64,000 bases of DNA from an uncultured Lachnospiraceae bacterium (GCA_947173495.1 CAMWFQ010000018.1:18233-82232); one strand, 5' to 3'; positions 26,002 through 34,891 are shown, counted from the stretch's first letter. The notes: generated by a model not told the origin, from the sequence alone. Numbers and translations are program-made.

Positions 26002-26464
26002 ATTTCCTTACTTTACCTGTCACTTTCTCTACTACCAGCTTGAAAACCGTTGTATGAGGCATTACCGACTTATTGAACGGAAAGTTTTCCTGATGATAAT
26101 GTTTCATCAGGATACATAAAGCATTGTACTTTTCATCATCAGAAAGTATTTCAATATATCCTTGCCCGATAACGCTTTTGTACGCCATTGTACAATTCCC
26201 GCTTTCCATTTCCGTTACTAATTTATGCCCACAGTCCATTTCAAAGCTGGCTCTGTTATCCTTTTTGATTAAATCATACTTTGTACCCTCCAGGGCTCCA
26301 TGAAAATACAGTTCAATCTTGTCTTCTTTTACAGACATTCCAAAATTAAGCGGTATTATATACGGATATCCATTATTATTTAAAGCGACCCTGCACACAT
26401 CACACTTCTCCATAATGGCTGCAATATCTCTAAATTCTTTCACTTCTCTATCTGAACGGCGCAT
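26000..26464 (-). CDS. NimA-like flavin-binding protein
   Basis: A 154-residue member of the pyridoxamine 5'-phosphate oxidase split-barrel superfamily, NimA (5-nitroimidazole reductase-related) type. Features: VCRVALNNNGYPYIIPLNFG, IELYFHGALEGTKYDLI (substrate/FMN contact region), and a conserved CxMAYKSVIGQGYIE-like strand followed by PFNKSVMPHTTVFKL. It binds FMN and probably reduces small oxidised compounds; nitroimidazole resistance is possible but not shown. The gene is host DNA directly outside attR, with a strong GGGAGG site. Confidence 0.85.
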   Translation of the reverse strand: MRRSDREVKEFRDIAAIMEKCDVCRVALNNNGYPYIIPLNFGMSVKEDKIELYFHGALEGTKYDLIKKDNRASFEMDCGHKLVTEMESGNCTMAYKSVIGQGYIEILSDDEKYNALCILMKHYHQENFPFNKSVMPHTTVFKLVVEKVTGKVRK

Positions 26465-26706
26465 TTTGACTGCCTCCCTTACAAAGCTTTCGTGTGTTTC
26501 CCTGAAGTTGGTATTACCCCACTCCCATCCTGTATCAGTTTCAGAAGAAAATATAAAAATAACATCGGTATATTTTAATTTTCAGCATACCATATTTCCC
26601 CCTGTTTTTCCACTCCATTTTATAGACCTCTCAGTGAATTTCCCGGCAAACGATTTTTGGGAAGATGGTATCCTCTTCCCAAAAGGTGTGACGCCCCATA
26701 TATTTT

Positions 26707-27366
26707 TTATTTCCGTTTCAAGTTCCCTATATTCCTTTCCTGCTCCGGCCCGCAAAATAACGCTTTCAGCTCAGCTGCCGCCTGCCTGATATCCGGCTGC
26801 GCCATCACTGCGGAAACAACGGCCAGACCGTCAATTCCCACAGAGCCAAAAAAGGCTGCGTTTTCTTTGCAGATACCGCCTATCACCACAATGGGCAATC
26901 TGATGGCCTGCCGGATTCTTTTCAACTCCTCCACAGACACAAATTCAGCATCCGGCTTCGTCTTTGTGGAAAACATAGCGCCAACCCCCAGGTAGTCGGC
27001 TCCGGCTTCCCCGGCTTCTTTTGCTTCACTTACGGAATGAACGGACACTCCCAGGAGCATGTCTTTCCCGATCATCCTTCGGACAGCTTCCGCCGGAATG
27101 TCGCCCTGCCCCATATGCACACCGGCTGCCCCTGCCGCTATGGCAATATCGGCACGGTCATTTATAATAAGGGGCGTGCGGTATCTGTCTGTAATTTTCC
27201 TGATCTCCAATGCCAACTTATAAAATTCCAAAGAGGAGATCTCCTTTTCACGGAGCTGGACCATCGTGCAGCCTCCTGCCAATGCCTGTTCTACTGCCTC
27301 TGCCAGCGTTTTTGTGCTCATACATGATCTGTCTGTCACAAGATACAGCGAATAATCAGTTTTCAT
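26707..27366 (-). CDS. thiE: Thiamine-phosphate synthase
   Basis: A 219-residue TIM-barrel enzyme that joins HMP pyrophosphate and thiazole phosphate. Visible motifs: GCTMVQLREKE, the diphosphate/Mg site LIINDRADIAIAAGAAGVHMGQ, GVSVHS, the DYLGVGAMFSTKTK loop and PIVVIGGI. The ATG at 27366 follows GGGGGG; it overlaps thiD by 11 bases, so the two are coupled. Expression should follow the TPP-type riboswitch upstream of thiD. Confidence 0.95.
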   Translation of the reverse strand: MKTDYSLYLVTDRSCMSTKTLAEAVEQALAGGCTMVQLREKEISSLEFYKLALEIRKITDRYRTPLIINDRADIAIAAGAAGVHMGQGDIPAEAVRRMIGKDMLLGVSVHSVSEAKEAGEAGADYLGVGAMFSTKTKPDAEFVSVEELKRIRQAIRLPIVVIGGICKENAAFFGSVGIDGLAVVSAVMAQPDIRQAAAELKALFCGPEQERNIGNLKRK

Positions 27367-28180
27367 CCTGTACTGCCCCCCTTTCCGCGGCTCTGCATTG
27401 ATAAAGCTGATAAAAATGGTGGGTCGGGCCGCAGCCCTTCCCGATAGCAAGAGAATGCTCAATAGCCATTGTCACATAGTCCTTTGCACCCTGAACCGCC
27501 GTCTGCAGATCATTTCCCCTGGCAAGCAGGGCGGCGATGGCGGAGGAAAAGGTACAGCCTGTTCCATGGGTATTCTTCGTGTTGATCCGTTTTTTTTCAT
27601 AGGAACGTATCTTCCTTCCGTCGAACAGAACATCCAGCGCGTTTCCGGCTGCATGGCCTCCCTTGATGATAACCGCCCTGCAGCCCATTGCATGGATTTT
27701 TTCTGCAGCATCTTTCATATCCGCGGCTGAATTGATCCGGATACCGGCAATTCTTTCAGCCTCCGGAATATTCGGTGTCAGAACATCTGCAAGGGGAAGG
27801 ATCGTCCCGATCAGGGTTTCAACTGCTGAAGGCTCCATAAGCGGGCATCCGTTCTTGGCATACATAACCGGATCAATCACAATGTTTGAGGGGTGATACT
27901 GCGCCAGTTTTTCAGCCGCTTTCCTCATACACTCAGGAGTGGAAAGCATTCCTACCTTGACGGCATCCACTTCTATATCCTCAAAAACCGCATCCATCTG
28001 TTTTCCGATCATATCCGGACTGATATTCTGAAGATCAATCACCCTGCTTGTATTCTCCGCCACCACTGAAGTAATGACGCTCATTCCGAAGACCCCCAGC
28101 GCGGAAAAGGTCTTAAGATCCGCCTGTATACCCGCTCCGCCGCTGCAGTCAGATCCTGCAATACTCAATACTTTTTTCAT
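27356..28180 (-). CDS. thiD: Hydroxymethylpyrimidine/phosphomethylpyrimidine kinase
   Basis: A 274-residue ribokinase-fold kinase that phosphorylates HMP and HMP-P for thiamine synthesis or salvage. Motifs: SIAGSDCSGGAGIQADLKT at the N-terminus, VIDPVMYAKNG, DVLTPNIPEAERI, IIKGGH and the anion hole NTHGTGCTFSSAIAA. The ATG at 28180 lies 10 bases after AGGAGG. The riboswitch and terminator end about 210 bases upstream, with two structured repeat copies in between. No thiM was seen nearby. Confidence 0.95.
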   Translation of the reverse strand: MKKVLSIAGSDCSGGAGIQADLKTFSALGVFGMSVITSVVAENTSRVIDLQNISPDMIGKQMDAVFEDIEVDAVKVGMLSTPECMRKAAEKLAQYHPSNIVIDPVMYAKNGCPLMEPSAVETLIGTILPLADVLTPNIPEAERIAGIRINSAADMKDAAEKIHAMGCRAVIIKGGHAAGNALDVLFDGRKIRSYEKKRINTKNTHGTGCTFSSAIAALLARGNDLQTAVQGAKDYVTMAIEHSLAIGKGCGPTHHFYQLYQCRAAERGAVQDEN

Positions 28181-28218
28181 GAAATCATATCCTCCTGTAT
28201 ATTTACTCAATTGGGCCC

Positions 28219-28390
28219 GCGCAATCGAGCAGGGAAGGCTTTCCACTACTCGCGCGCGGCCCGCATGCTGCGTTAGCAATAACTTCATCTGTGCGCCCCT
28301 GCGCAATCGAGTAGGGAAGACTTTCCACTACTCGCGCGCGGCCCGCATGCTGCGTTAGCAGCAAATTTCCTTATGCGGGCCTGCGCATAA
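28219..28390. repeat. Two tandem copies of terminator-associated structured repeat
   Basis: Copy one (28219-28296) and copy two (28301-28390) share GCGCAATCGAG.AGGGAAG, CTACTCGCGCGCGGCCCGCA and TGCTGCGTTAGCA. Copy two folds as an outer TGCGCA pair enclosing two hairpins: CGAGTAG/CTACTCG, and GCCCGCAT/ATGCGGGC topped by GCTGC-GTTA-GCAGC. Copy one lacks the right arm of the second hairpin. Related copies lie at 38043-38130 and 45718-45815. Confidence 0.7.
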
Positions 28391-28422
28391 AAAAAAGAGC
28401 CTCTCATGATCAGAAGCTCTTT
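28389..28422 (-). terminator. Terminator of the TPP leader
   Basis: On the minus strand AAAGAGC and GCTCTTT close a hairpin followed by eight T residues, 25 bases after the aptamer. It is the likely expression platform for thiD-thiE. Confidence 0.7.
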
Positions 28423-28446
28423 CAAAACGCAAAACGGCGTAAGAAA

Positions 28447-28526
28447 TTGCTTCCCTACGCCGGTATTAGCCGACAGGTCCAGAGGTCAGGTCTTAACCTT
28501 TTTCAACTTGTTCAGTTCCCTCGCAA
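28447..28526 (-). promoter_or_regulatory. TPP riboswitch (Thi-box), divergent 5' half
   Basis: The minus strand carries ACCTG..GGCTAATACC.GCGTAGGGAAG, closely matching the conserved 3' half of TPP aptamers (P4, P5 and the pyrophosphate sensor side). TTGC (28526-28523) and GCAA (28450-28447) can form P1, and GAGG/CCTC a P2. The 5' half is unusual: the CTGAGA pyrimidine-sensor consensus is not present in clean form and an extra AGGT-TAAG-ACCT helix is possible. The location directly before a terminator and thiD-thiE supports the call. It overlaps the last codons of the upstream gene. Confidence 0.7.
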
Positions 28527-28931
28527 ACACAGATTGTTTTTATTCAGTTTAAGCTGCTCTTCCAGCAGTTTTTGCTTTTCATCTTCCGTCCCGTCAAACG
28601 CCTCCAGGAACTTTTTCCACTCCTTCTGGGTATAGGCCCGGGCGCCGGTCTGAATCTTCGGTTCCGTTTCTCCCGTCCGAACCTTTTTCAGCAGCTCCTG
28701 TTTCCTGTCCCGGAGAATCCCCACCAGTTCTTCTGTATCCGGGCGTCCGGATGCCGCCAGAAGTGCGCTGAAGGAATCAGACTTTGATGTCTGCTCCGCC
28801 TTTTTTGTTTTCTGCCATGCCGGAATCTGACCGGCACAGCCTGACTTAGAACCTGTAATAATCATATCTTTCCCTGTTCCTTTTATTCCTTTTCCCGGAT
28901 ATCCTTCCGGCCCTCTGATGAAGATTACCAT
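28512..28931 (-). CDS. Small charged protein, unknown
   Basis: A 139-residue, Lys/Glu-rich, helical protein. Its ATG at 28931 overlaps the stop of the DUF6033 gene (ATGGTAA); an internal ATG at 28865 is an alternative. The C-terminal half (YTQKEWKKFLEAFDGTEDE, then EEQLKLNKN) resembles short proteins often encoded next to DUF6033 genes. It should be co-transcribed with that gene. Confidence 0.6.
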   Translation of the reverse strand: MVIFIRGPEGYPGKGIKGTGKDMIITGSKSGCAGQIPAWQKTKKAEQTSKSDSFSALLAASGRPDTEELVGILRDRKQELLKKVRTGETEPKIQTGARAYTQKEWKKFLEAFDGTEDEKQKLLEEQLKLNKNNLCLRGN

Positions 28932-29662
28932 TTAAAATCAATGTGCTGTCCGATGCCTCTCTCCGGCTCGCTCCAGAGCGTGTCGCTCCGTGAGCTGTAC
29001 ACAACGTCGTTTATTTTCTGAATCAATTCTTCTATGGAGGAAGCTGTCACCGTAACCAGATCCTCCCGGGTCTCAGTCTTTTCAGCGGATTTTTCCGCCC
29101 GCTTTTCCTCTGCGGTCTTTTCAGCTTCTTTTTTGGCGTCCGCTTTCTTCTCTTCCGCCTTTCTGGACGCGTTTCTTTTGATCCTCTCTCTCTGTGCCGC
29201 CAGAGATTTATCCACCACTGCAAAGAAAGATGCATTTCCGCCATCATTTACCTGCATTCCAAAACCCTTCACCACCGAGGCGTTGCTGCCCAGGCTTGCT
29301 TTCATCTGCGGAAGCTTGTGAGTGGCATTGCTGATGATGGCCTCATACTGCTTGCGGAAATTCTCGTCAGTTGCCATCCGCTCGATCTTTTCCTCGTCAA
29401 TCAAAACCACCATTTTATTGGGATTTGCATAGCTTGCCGCCTGTGCCCTGGCAGCCTGCTTCCTATCGCTGCTGACCAGAATAAAGTCCATGTTGGAATA
29501 CTTTTTCTTTAATTCCTCGTAATACTTCTGCCCCTCTTCACTGAGCTCAGGTTTCCCTATGGTTTTGCCATAGTTCGCCGGCTTTTTCTTATTTACCGAA
29601 GTCTCGTATGCCGCCGCATTTGCCTGGGCTGCATTCTCTGTCTGTGTTATCAGTGCGCTCAT
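28925..29662 (-). CDS. DUF6033 family protein
   Basis: A 245-residue protein starting MSALITQTENAAQANAAAYE. It shows the DUF6033 pattern: Tyr/Lys-rich linker, GKPELSEEGQKYYEELKKKY, NMDFILVSSD, KMVVLIDEEKIERMA and FGMQVNDGGNASFFAVVD. A long Lys/Glu/Ala coiled region (KKADAKKEAEKTAEEKRAEK) follows. No signal peptide is seen. The function is unknown. The 5' UTR is made by the repeat at 29671-29764, which ends 8 bases before the start codon. Confidence 0.75.
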   Translation of the reverse strand: MSALITQTENAAQANAAAYETSVNKKKPANYGKTIGKPELSEEGQKYYEELKKKYSNMDFILVSSDRKQAARAQAASYANPNKMVVLIDEEKIERMATDENFRKQYEAIISNATHKLPQMKASLGSNASVVKGFGMQVNDGGNASFFAVVDKSLAAQRERIKRNASRKAEEKKADAKKEAEKTAEEKRAEKSAEKTETREDLVTVTASSIEELIQKINDVVYSSRSDTLWSEPERGIGQHIDFKW

Positions 29663-29670
29663 ATTTTCCC

Positions 29671-29764
29671 CATTTCTGCGCTGCTTTGTTGCGCAAAGCC
29701 ATGATATGGCTAAATCCATAAAATGGATTAACAAGTTTGTGGATGCAGCGCAGACACAAACTTG
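29671..29764 (-). repeat. Start-codon-linked 5' UTR repeat, copy 1
   Basis: On the minus strand the repeat reads GTTTGTGTCTGCGCTGCATC, then CACAAACTTG, a 35-base insertion private to this copy, then a TGCGC..GCGCA hairpin and GAAATG, ending 8 bases before the DUF6033 ATG. Other copies: 30229-30287, 35394-35460 and 60159-60222. Confidence 0.65.
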
Positions 29765-29889
29765 CAGAGGAAAGATTTGAAAAATCTTTCACTCTTTTCC
29801 TCCTTGATTGTTTGCCAGAAATCCATTTCTCCTTTAATATATCGGCAGAAAAGGAGGTTTGTATTATACCTCAAAGCACTCTCCGCGCG

Positions 29890-30219
29890 TCAGAAATTCC
29901 CGCTGCTCTCCACATTCAATACAAAATAAACGATGCCGCCCTTCAGCATCTGCACCGGAAGAGAAGACATGCCGGCTCCTCCGGACTGGAGAGAGGGTTC
30001 CATCCGTCCTCCTGCATGAAGCTTCAAAATCTGCAGCGCTTCCTCAAGCCTTCCCTCCTCCAGGCCGATCAGAATGGTCACACTGCGCTTTTTAAGGAAT
30101 CCGCCCGAGGAATTCAGGAGTGTTACATAAAATCCATGTTCATTCAAATCCATAACCACATCAGGATAATCGTCTCCCTGAAGAACTGCCATAACGAGTT
30201 TGTCACATTTTACATTCAT
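29890..30219 (-). CDS. darA: Cyclic-di-AMP receptor (PII-like, DarA/PstA family)
   Basis: A 109-residue PII-like protein. It shows the family pattern KLVMAVLQGDDYPDVVMDL, then GFYVTLLNSSGGFLKKRSVT, where TLxxSTGGFLxxGNTT-like residues bind c-di-AMP, and ILIGLEEGRLEEALQILK. Longer upstream in-frame sequence is not coding; the ATG at 30219 follows AGGGA. It is an intracellular sensor of the second messenger, partner unknown. The 5' UTR repeat ends 9 bases before the start. Confidence 0.9.
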   Translation of the reverse strand: MNVKCDKLVMAVLQGDDYPDVVMDLNEHGFYVTLLNSSGGFLKKRSVTILIGLEEGRLEEALQILKLHAGGRMEPSLQSGGAGMSSLPVQMLKGGIVYFVLNVESSGNF

Positions 30220-30228
30220 CTTTTCCCT

Positions 30229-30287
30229 CATTTCTGCGCTTTTTTGCGCATGACAAGTTTGTGCGGGCAGCGCACAGGCACAAATCT
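30229..30287 (-). repeat. Start-codon-linked 5' UTR repeat, copy 2
   Basis: Minus strand: AGATTTGTGCCTGTGCGCTG, then CGCACAAACTTGTCA, a TGCGC-AAAAAA-GCGCA hairpin and GAAATG, 9 bases before the c-di-AMP receptor ATG. TTTGTG and CACAAA can pair. Confidence 0.7.
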
Positions 30288-30343
30288 TTCCGCCTCCGGC
30301 TGTCATTTTCAATATGTTATTATACCTGTCCGCCAAACGAACA

Positions 30344-31759
30344 TCAACTGATTTTGCGGACACCCTGGTTTTCCGTACCTGAAGGGCACATCCCGCTCCG
30401 GGCCGCCTCCTCGTCCGCCAGGCGCCTGATCCTCTTCCACTTTTCAGTAAGGAAGTAAGCCAGCATGCATACCATACCAAAGGTGAAGCTGATGGGGAAA
30501 CAGGCCATAATATATCTCCCATCTATATAGCGTCCGATCAGATAGGCGCTGGGGATCCGTACCACCCACAGCATCAGAATATTGATGATGGTAGGATACT
30601 TTACCTCCCCCATCCCGTTGATGAAGCTGATAATACCGTTAAACACTGCAAAAGTCCAGGTAAAAGGCAGTACCACCCGAATATAAATCGCCGCCTGATC
30701 CAGCACTGCCTGATCTCTGGTGAAGATTCCCAGAATCGGACGGCACAGCGCAGTCACCAGCAGCCCGGCTGTCAGTGTGAATAAACCGGAAAATACCGGG
30801 ATCGTAATACCTCCCTTTTTCAGCCGTATGTAATTTTTACTTCCCAGATTTTGTCCGGAAAAGGTGGTAGCCGCCGAGGAAAAAGAGTTGATGGCGATGT
30901 TGGCGATCCCCGTCACCTTGGTAGCCACCGAGCAGGCCGCCATAAAGGTTGAGCCCTGGGCATTGATCAGAGACTGCATCAGCACATGGCCTATGGAATA
31001 GATGGAGTTATTCAGTCCCAGAGGAAGTCCTACCCGGATAATAGAGCCCAGCATATCCCTGTCCGCTCTCCCGGGCAGCACCTTATATTCCAGCTCCGGA
31101 TATTTCTTTTTGATATAAAAGATGCTGAACGCCCAGGAACTGTACATGGCCAGAATGGTTGCCAGCGCAGCGCCTGCCACATCCATCCCCAGAGCTGCAA
31201 CAAACAGAATGTCCAGAACAATATTGATCACACAGGATACCAGCAGAAAAAGCAGGGAGGCCCTGCTGTCACCCACGCCGCGCAGAATTCCGGCATTCAT
31301 ATTATAGCCCATATTCCCCAGGGTACCGAAGAAGATGATCCTCAGATAAGATACCGCCAGGTCCCAGGCATCTTCCGGGGCCTGCATGAATTTCAGGATC
31401 AGGGGTCCCAGAAAAAATCCGGCCAGCGTCAGCGGAATGGCACACATATACAAAAAGGAGGATGAGGTGGCAACCAGCCGCTTTAAGCTTTCCGAATCCC
31501 CGCTTCCTGTATACTGGGATACCAGGATGGACACCCCCATACCGATCCCCAGAAAAATACATAAAAAAACCTCTACCGGCTGGGCACTGGTGCCCACCGC
31601 CGCCAGAGAAACAGAATTACAGAAATTACCAATGACCAGTGTATCTACCGTACTGTAAAGCTGCTGCAGAATATTCCCGATACAAATGGGAAGCGCAAAC
31701 AGCACCACCAGCTTCATGATCGGTCCCCTCGTCATGTCAATTTTCTTTTGAGAATGCAT
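30344..31759 (-). CDS. MATE family multidrug/Na+ antiporter
   Basis: A 471-residue protein with 12 predicted hydrophobic segments in two repeats. N-terminal MTRGPIMKLVVLFALPICIG and LQQLYSTVDTLVIG are typical of the MATE NorM/DinF-like branch, as is GVSILVSQYTGSGD. A C-terminal cytoplasmic tail (EKWKRIRRLADEEAARS) follows. It exports cationic drugs or metabolites using an ion gradient; the substrate cannot be read from sequence. It stands as a single gene. Confidence 0.92.
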   Translation of the reverse strand: MHSQKKIDMTRGPIMKLVVLFALPICIGNILQQLYSTVDTLVIGNFCNSVSLAAVGTSAQPVEVFLCIFLGIGMGVSILVSQYTGSGDSESLKRLVATSSSFLYMCAIPLTLAGFFLGPLILKFMQAPEDAWDLAVSYLRIIFFGTLGNMGYNMNAGILRGVGDSRASLLFLLVSCVINIVLDILFVAALGMDVAGAALATILAMYSSWAFSIFYIKKKYPELEYKVLPGRADRDMLGSIIRVGLPLGLNNSIYSIGHVLMQSLINAQGSTFMAACSVATKVTGIANIAINSFSSAATTFSGQNLGSKNYIRLKKGGITIPVFSGLFTLTAGLLVTALCRPILGIFTRDQAVLDQAAIYIRVVLPFTWTFAVFNGIISFINGMGEVKYPTIINILMLWVVRIPSAYLIGRYIDGRYIMACFPISFTFGMVCMLAYFLTEKWKRIRRLADEEAARSGMCPSGTENQGVRKIS

Positions 31760-31892
31760 GGAACTGCCCTTCTTTCTATTTACTTACTCCTCAATCCGCT
31801 TATTCCTCAATATACTCCCTTTGATCCTGAAAAGCTACCCTTTTTCACTTTACTGAAAGCATTACGTAACTGTGAATCCGAAGGCTGAATCG

Positions 31893-32807
31893 TCACAGCA
31901 CTACTCCAAGGCTCCCCTCCGCATGTCCAAAACCAAAGGAGCCCTCCTTAAAATCGATACAAATCCGATCTCCCTGGAAATACCAGGTCACTGTATTCTG
32001 TGAAAGTGCATCTGAAATCTCCTGCCTCACTGTCGTTTTATCAAAATCCAGTTCCGGATAGTTTTCATAGAGCTGCTTTTCTATGGTTTCCTTCACGGCC
32101 TCATCCACTGTCATAAATTCCGAGAGATTCAAAGCTTCGCCTGTCTGCGGATTGAAATTATAAGTTTCAAAATAGTTGTCCGGATGAGGTCCTCCTGCCT
32201 CTACGCTTCTTAAGATCACTATGCTGACTGCCTGTCCGTCACATCTGGTGATATTTACCTGACTGCTCTGGCTTCGAATCGGCATATCCTCTCCCCCATT
32301 CTCTTCTGCAGTCGCCAGAAATTCACCGCTCCAGGCCTGATATTCCTCATTGACAACGTCGATCGCTGATACCAGAGCGCCATATTCTTCTCCGCTCACG
32401 GTAAATACCGGATATTCCGCATAGGCAATTTCTTTGCCGGATGCATCCTCCTTTACAGAACGAAGGATCTCCCATGAAATCACCGGTGCCGCCGAATCAA
32501 CTGTTGTACTGTTCTGAACCGCGCCTTCCTCTGTTTCAGTTTCTTTGTCGCCTGTACCGGCCGCATCTCCCTCTTCCGTCCGGGGGCCTGCTTCCTTTGT
32601 TCCGTCTGTTCCCATTTCAGTCCCCAGCGCCTGTACCGGATCCTCTTCGGGTATTTCTTCCAGCTGAAGTCCGGAAGCAGCCGGCGCCTCCTGCTCCTGC
32701 GCCGCTGAATCTCCGCCGCAGCCTCCCATACACAATACAAAAGTAAGCATCAGTGCAATCATTCCTGTTTTATCTATTTTTATTGTTTTTCTTTCTGACA
32801 TTTCCAT
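31893..32807 (-). CDS. Lipoprotein with DUF3298/RsiV-like domain
   Basis: A 304-residue secreted protein with AGGAGG 5 bases before the ATG. A signal peptide ends in a lipobox-like CMGGC. A long Glu/Thr/Ala-rich linker (residues about 35-105) leads to a domain with YAEYPVFTVSG, VNEEYQAWSGEFLA, GGPHPDNYFETYNFNPQTGE and a final FGHAEGSLGV, matching DUF3298 (as in PdaC and RsiV). Possible roles are cell-wall interaction or lysozyme-type signal sensing. No partner sigma factor is adjacent. Confidence 0.75.
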   Translation of the reverse strand: MEMSERKTIKIDKTGMIALMLTFVLCMGGCGGDSAAQEQEAPAASGLQLEEIPEEDPVQALGTEMGTDGTKEAGPRTEEGDAAGTGDKETETEEGAVQNSTTVDSAAPVISWEILRSVKEDASGKEIAYAEYPVFTVSGEEYGALVSAIDVVNEEYQAWSGEFLATAEENGGEDMPIRSQSSQVNITRCDGQAVSIVILRSVEAGGPHPDNYFETYNFNPQTGEALNLSEFMTVDEAVKETIEKQLYENYPELDFDKTTVRQEISDALSQNTVTWYFQGDRICIDFKEGSFGFGHAEGSLGVVL

Positions 32808-32880
32808 TCAATCCTCCTTTTTTTATCTCCGTACTGATTATAGCGTAATATATGGAAATTGAAAACAGAATTTTCGGCTA

Positions 32881-32910
32881 TTGACAGGCTCCTGCCTGAA
32901 AGCTTAGAAT
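32881..32910 (+). promoter_or_regulatory. Promoter of flavin reductase-rubredoxin gene
   Basis: TTGACA (32881-32886) and TAGAAT (32905-32910) with an 18-base spacer, 27 bases before the ATG. Confidence 0.55.
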
Positions 32911-32936
32911 GAATCCATGAAAGGAGGAATGTACGT

Positions 32937-33554
32937 ATGGACAAAGCAACTATGTATAAGCTGACCTATGGTCTGTTTGTTCTTACTTCCGGTTCTGAAG
33001 GCAAAGACAGCGGCTGTATCATCAATACTGCCGGCCAGGTGACTTCTGATCCCAACCGGATCAGCATTGCCGTTAACAAAGCAAACTTTACCCATGATCT
33101 TGTCAGGGAAAGCGGCAGGTTCAATATTTCTGTTCTGAGTCAGGAGGCTGATTTTTCACTTTTTAAACACTTCGGCTTTCAGTCGGGCAGAGATGTGGAT
33201 AAATTTGCCGGTTTCCCGGACTGTGCACGCAGCGCGAACGGACTTTACTATGTAACCAGAGGAACCAACGGCTTCATCAGCGCCAGAACCGAACAGACGA
33301 TTGATCTTGATACGCATACCCTGTTTATTGCCTCAGTGAAGGATATGAAGGTATTATCCGATGTTCCTTCCGCAACCTATGCTTATTATCAGTCTTCCAT
33401 TAAACCCCGGCCGGAAAAACCGAAAGCTTCCGGTAAAACGGTATGGCGCTGCAGTGTATGCGGTTATATTTATGAGGGGGAGGAACTTCCGGCGGATTTC
33501 ATCTGTCCCCTGTGTAAGCATCCCGCTTCGGATTTTGAGAAAGTAACAACATAG
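32937..33554 (+). CDS. Flavin reductase-rubredoxin fusion (Hrb-like)
   Basis: A 205-residue high-molecular-weight rubredoxin. Residues 1-150 are a flavin reductase-like split barrel (GSEGKDSGCIINTAGQVTSD, then VNKANFTHDLVRESGRFNIS). A Pro/Lys linker follows. The C-terminal rubredoxin has CSVCGYIYEGEELPADF and CPLCKHPASDF with the four iron-binding cysteines. Such proteins pass electrons from NADH to flavodiiron NO/O2 reductases, so protection from oxidative or nitrosative stress is likely. The ATG follows AAAGGAGG at 9 bases. No flavodiiron gene is adjacent. Confidence 0.92.
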   Translation: MDKATMYKLTYGLFVLTSGSEGKDSGCIINTAGQVTSDPNRISIAVNKANFTHDLVRESGRFNISVLSQEADFSLFKHFGFQSGRDVDKFAGFPDCARSANGLYYVTRGTNGFISARTEQTIDLDTHTLFIASVKDMKVLSDVPSATYAYYQSSIKPRPEKPKASGKTVWRCSVCGYIYEGEELPADFICPLCKHPASDFEKVTT

Positions 33555-33561
33555 ACTCTTC

Positions 33562-33594
33562 CATCGAGCAGGGGCGGATTTTTGTCCCCTGCCC
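33562..33594 (+). terminator. Hairpin after the rubredoxin gene
   Basis: GCAGGGG and CCCCTGC flank CGGATTTTTGT. It lies between convergent genes. The preceding ATCGAGCAGGG resembles the start of the structured repeat family, so it may be a degenerate half copy. Confidence 0.4.
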
Positions 33595-33600
33595 GCAGGA

Positions 33601-34680
33601 TCAGAACTTAAGGGACTGCTTTTTATCCTGTGGTAATGCATACAATAAAATGTTCACCTGAAATTCTTCCTCCGTGTGCTGAATTTCCATATTTCCATTA
33701 TATTTTTCCACCACTTTCCTTACGCTGATAAGACCTATACCGTGGCTGGCAGCGTCCTCCTTTGTGGTCAGAAACCTTCCTTCCTTTTCGTTCAGATTCC
33801 CATTATATGTATTTTTAATACGGATGTTGATCATTCCTCTGTCGTACTGTATCAGTATTGCAAGTTCTTTTTCCCGGCTTTTCTTCATAGCCTCGTAAGA
33901 ATTCCGCAACAGATTACTTAAAATCATATTGATATCAAAGTCATCGACTTTGATCCCCTGTACTGCCCTCGTATCAATCGTGATGGCTGCCCCGATCTTT
34001 TTGATCTCAGGGATCGCGTAATTCATGACACAGTCGATGCATTCATTCCCTGTCTCAATATATTTTCTGTCCGTTCCGGCATACTGATTCATTTTTTTCA
34101 GATATTCCAAAGCTTTTTCATATTCGCCGCGGTCAATATAATCGCTGATCATATTCATATGATGCTTCATGTCGTGCCGCATTGTCCTGTAAGTATCATT
34201 GGTATTCTGCATAACATTCAGCTGCCTCTGATACATCTGCATCTGCCGTCTGTATATTTCCTTTTCTTCTGTTTTTTTGTGCTGAACAAGATATTGCTCA
34301 AAGAGAAGATACAGAAATAAAAAGAAGGAAATGCTCCGGATCTCCGGCCGGATCCCTTTTCCGCTGATAAACAAAATACCTGCAAAGTTTTCGGCGGCTG
34401 CTTCCACCCCTATGTTAAGAATTGCTGCCAACATCTTTTTCTGCTTCTGCCCCCGGTAACCGGCCGCAATAATAGAAAAGAGGCATGCTCTGTCCAGTAT
34501 CAGAGCAACCCCTTTGTCATTCCACATAAAATGTATCAGTATGTTTATCAAAAAATAAGCCGTATAAAGATACGGCGTACAACTTTTCTCCCCCTTTTTT
34601 CCAAAAAACACTCCGGTAAAGCTGTAAATAACATAAAGTCTGAAGATGTTTAAAAGCAAATACAAAAATTCCTCCCCCAT
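33601..34680 (-). CDS. AgrC-like GHKL sensor histidine kinase (orphan)
   Basis: A 359-residue protein; the ATG at 34680 follows GAAGG. The N-terminal 125 residues hold several hydrophobic segments (membrane sensor). The phosphoacceptor region is TMRHDMKHHMNMISDYIDRG, and the GHKL ATPase shows NMILSNLLRNSYEA (N box) and SHGIGLISVRKVVEKYNG (G box). This is the AgrC/ComD-like class that senses peptides. No LytTR response regulator or peptide gene lies next to it; instead an XRE gene is divergent. A diverged partner must be elsewhere. Confidence 0.85.
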   Translation of the reverse strand: MGEEFLYLLLNIFRLYVIYSFTGVFFGKKGEKSCTPYLYTAYFLINILIHFMWNDKGVALILDRACLFSIIAAGYRGQKQKKMLAAILNIGVEAAAENFAGILFISGKGIRPEIRSISFFLFLYLLFEQYLVQHKKTEEKEIYRRQMQMYQRQLNVMQNTNDTYRTMRHDMKHHMNMISDYIDRGEYEKALEYLKKMNQYAGTDRKYIETGNECIDCVMNYAIPEIKKIGAAITIDTRAVQGIKVDDFDINMILSNLLRNSYEAMKKSREKELAILIQYDRGMINIRIKNTYNGNLNEKEGRFLTTKEDAASHGIGLISVRKVVEKYNGNMEIQHTEEEFQVNILLYALPQDKKQSLKF

Positions 34681-34891
34681 TTTCAACCTTCTCTTTCCTG
34701 TTTCCTTTTCACAACATACAATGAATAGCCATTCTTCTGCTTTATCTTACAGCAATCCTCATAATCTCACCTTTTATGCACAATATAACTATTTTACACG
34801 GTATATAATCCTGCTATTTTTTATAATATAACCATTCAAATCGGCATATTACCTCCCGGATTTATATAAACTGTTAAAAGAGGTGATTGCA

